DNA from: Pholis gunnellus
Lineage: Eukaryota > Chordata > Actinopteri > Perciformes > Pholidae
Direction of reading: 5' to 3'
DNA: 64,000 nt
Assembly (NCBI GenBank): GCA_910591455.2
Contig: OU342804.1
Span: 14,365,133 to 14,429,132 of the forward strand
The translations under genes and the position numbers were made by a program. The stretch's first letter is position 1. Each line of letters opens with the position of its first letter. Positions 48,626 to 64,000 of the stretch are shown piece after piece. Under the pieces are notes generated by a model that searched no databases, was not told the DNA's origin, and was given only the letters and a program-made list of their open reading frames with translations.

Positions 48626-49500
48626 TTGCTGTGTCGTGCGTGTTACGTTAACTTTTTGATGTTTTGGGACGTATGGTCAAATTGTCTAATTAATGCAAAC
48701 ACTGGACCGCAAGCTGTTGCCATTATTAATATTAATGGTTTTCCCAAAATTCACTTGATGGGAAAAACAAGGATGAAGAAAAACAGGCACTGTCATTTCC
48801 ACGTGTTTTGAAAACAGTGCTTCAGGACAAACTTCCCCTTAGAGTTCGTCAAAGATGTTTTTGACCATCAGTAAAGTAGCTGTCAACAAAAGAGTGCAAA
48901 AAATCATGTGAACTCCAGTCAGAGGCAATCAAGCATCACAGTCAGTGACCCCTCAAGAATGGAGAACTTTTCTATTTCCATTTTATACTTTCCCTTTTAT
49001 AATTAAACTTATGTGAATGAGAAAATATCATTTCAGAAACTGAATATAATAAGCTTCCTTTTGCAAGAACATTCTAGTTGCATCTTACTGCAAGTTTTTA
49101 CCACAAATTCAGTGAATCAGGCACTTTTTTATTTTTTTCTTTGATAAAGTTTTACCCAAATTTTGCTTCGGGAAATCATACACATTTTACATTAAATTCA
49201 CAAATTGCTTATATAAAACTATCCCAGCATGTACACATATTACATAACATAACATGATATTATCTTCATAATACTGAAATAATCAGAAATGTATTGATTT
49301 GGGCCCCACAGCTGAGGGCCCTAACTTACAGTTACTTTTAACTGTGTTTAATTCAGAAGGTGGATCCTCATAAAACACAGTATATTTACAGCTAGAAGAT
49401 GTGATTCATATTGACATTTAGCCATGCTAAAGCAAAAAGAAAAGAAAACATCACATAGATGGAACTACATTGTTTTTTGTTGTTGATGTGTTATTAACTC
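48626..49500. other. arpp19-myo5a intergenic DNA
   Basis: AT-rich sequence with no gene, RNA or repeat I can recognise. Confidence 0.6.
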
Positions 49501-49504
49501 GTCA

Positions 49505-49520
49505 CCACCAGGGGGCGCAG
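49505..49520 (+). promoter_or_regulatory. Strong CTCF core motif upstream of myo5a
   Basis: CCACCAGGGGGCGCAG fits the CTCF core consensus at every position. It sits about 290 bp before the myo5a ATG, between the convergent arpp19 end and the myo5a start. Confidence 0.6.
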
Positions 49521-49795
49521 TTTCCCACGCGGCGGCAGCAGCAGCCCTCTCGGTTTGGCTGAATCATTTCATCCATTGTACCCAGAATGCAAAGTGAGAC
49601 ATAGAAACCTCAGCAGCCTCAAGCTTTCCAGGTTATCATGGCGATGAGAGACACATCTTCCCCTTGAGTCCCTGCAGCAGCAGCAGCATAAACAGGATTT
49701 CTTCCACCGCTTCATAAATACACAACGAGTCCCATGCAGCGCGGGGACTTTTAGCCCAGATTGGAGAAAGGACATATAGCGCGTGAGTCCCCGCC
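49521..49795 (+). promoter_or_regulatory. myo5a: myo5a promoter and 5' UTR (approximate)
   Basis: GC-rich start (GCGGCGGCAGCAGCAGCC) and a leader up to CCGCCATGG, a near-ideal Kozak context. The transcription start is not determined. Confidence 0.5.
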
Positions 49796-62866
<13,071 letters not shown>

Positions 62867-64000
62867 GTGAGAACAGGAGGCTGTCTGTTGAGTGAGACCC
62901 TGGATCGTTTCCAGTTTAATCTTAAAGGAGACCGACACTCAAAGAAGCCCAGAACATTTCTCACAATTTAAAATGAACATATTTTAAGCTTCTTCTTCTT
63001 CTGAATTAACCATTTACTGAATCTGACATTACTCGATTCTACTTTGTACAACCTGAGCATGAAATGTGTTGTGGGTGTGAAGGACTGGAAACAGCTCTGC
63101 ATCATGTTTCCCAACAGTTTATGTGTGGACTCTTGTTTCCTTGCCCTAATTACTCTCCAGGACATTCACAAGCTTAGTTGATTGGTGGATGATATGGGCT
63201 GAGTGTCATTACGTTTGCCCTTCTCTCTTATCTCGCTCTTCTCCTTTGGCATTTACTTCCTCCCTTCCCCTCGGTTTCTCCACCACACTGTGTTTTTCTA
63301 GCCTCGAGCTGCTCTCCCCTGGGATAACACACTGGTCTTATCCTTAACTGTGTGTGTGTTTTTTGTATTTCATCCTTAGAGTCATGAGGACAGGAGGGGT
63401 TGGAGAGCTCCCCTGTGCCCATATGCTGCCTCCCTTCCTCCCTCTCCTCTAACCTCCTCACATCCCCCACCCTGTCTGTCCTTTACAACCGCTCTGCTAA
63501 CACCGCTCTCGTCCTCCCGGCCGCAACTTTCACCTCGAGCCAATCAGAGACAAGCTGACAGAATGAATAGAAAGCTTTCTTCCGTCGCAGAGATGTCACT
63601 TTAGCCTCTAAGCCTGGACGAGAGTAGATGGTTGCATCAGCCGTTCCGATATTACAAAACCCGTGTGTGCGTGAGAGTGTTTGTGTGTGTATGGCTGATG
63701 CAGGCAGAGATTGAAATACCTGCTGAAAGACTCCTTGTCTGCAGTGAAAGACTGTGTGTTTGGCCTTAACTCAGCGAGAACCCTGACTGCTCACACACGG
63801 TTTAACTCGGTGCAAGCCGGCTGCTTGAATAGCTGGAGTGTTTGTGTGTTTGCAGCCCCACCCGTCTCCCGACAATTCCTCGTAGGGTCGTTGATCAGTC
63901 CTGTTTAGTGAACTACTAAGGCTGCTGACTTTAGCCCATTTTTATTTTTGGATGTGTAGTCGCTCAGCAGGAAATGTCCCTCAACATATCCAACTCCTGT
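62867..64000 (+). other. myo5a: myo5a intron 5, start only
   Basis: No next exon is seen before the window ends. Contents are pyrimidine-rich DNA (about 63220-63540), a CCAAT word at about 63539 and short TG runs; nothing else supported. Confidence 0.75.

Overview
The window is nuclear DNA from a ray-finned fish, most likely a percomorph teleost. This rests on vertebrate protein-coding exons with GT-AG introns, long CA/GT, CT and GGA microsatellites, and several interspersed repeats of types I recognise from percomorph genomes. Species cannot be told from the sequence. All recognisable genes lie on the + strand in the order onecut1 - atosa (fam214a) - arpp19 - myo5a, the same head-to-tail order as the human 15q21 block, so this is a conserved vertebrate synteny block and not an accessory or transferred region.

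Layout. 1-3.4 kb: upstream DNA of onecut1 with no gene. 3.9-9.3 kb: onecut1, two coding exons (CUT domain in exon 1, atypical homeodomain in exon 2; 450 aa). 9.3-13.3 kb: a long onecut1 3' UTR with ten 7-8 nt seed matches for miR-9. 13.3-17.7 kb: intergenic DNA with one dispersed repeat. 17.7-19.1 kb: likely atosa promoter and 5' leader. 19.1-44.1 kb: atosa, 12 coding exons that join in frame into 1080 aa, with a 16.6 kb first intron full of simple repeats and degenerate transposon pieces. 45.9-48.6 kb: arpp19, three coding exons (116 aa), with a clear poly(A) signal. 49.5-64.0 kb: the 5' part of myo5a, five coding exons reaching the P-loop (204 residues); the gene continues beyond the window.

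The four genes do not form a pathway. Onecut1 is a transcription factor of liver, pancreas and neurons; Atosa is a transcriptional regulator family member; Arpp19 is the Greatwall-activated inhibitor of PP2A-B55; Myo5a is an actin motor for vesicle and melanosome transport. Exon boundaries were set by hand from splice-site consensus, reading phase and agreement with the known vertebrate proteins; every junction keeps frame.

I found no previously undescribed biological system. The points most worth a second look are the miR-9 seed cluster in the onecut1 3' UTR, a promoter-like segment in myo5a intron 1 with a short ORF that would splice in frame to exon 2 (candidate alternative N-terminus), three splice sites abutted by long microsatellites (atosa exons 2 and 6, myo5a exon 4), and a near-perfect CTCF core about 290 bp upstream of the myo5a start codon.
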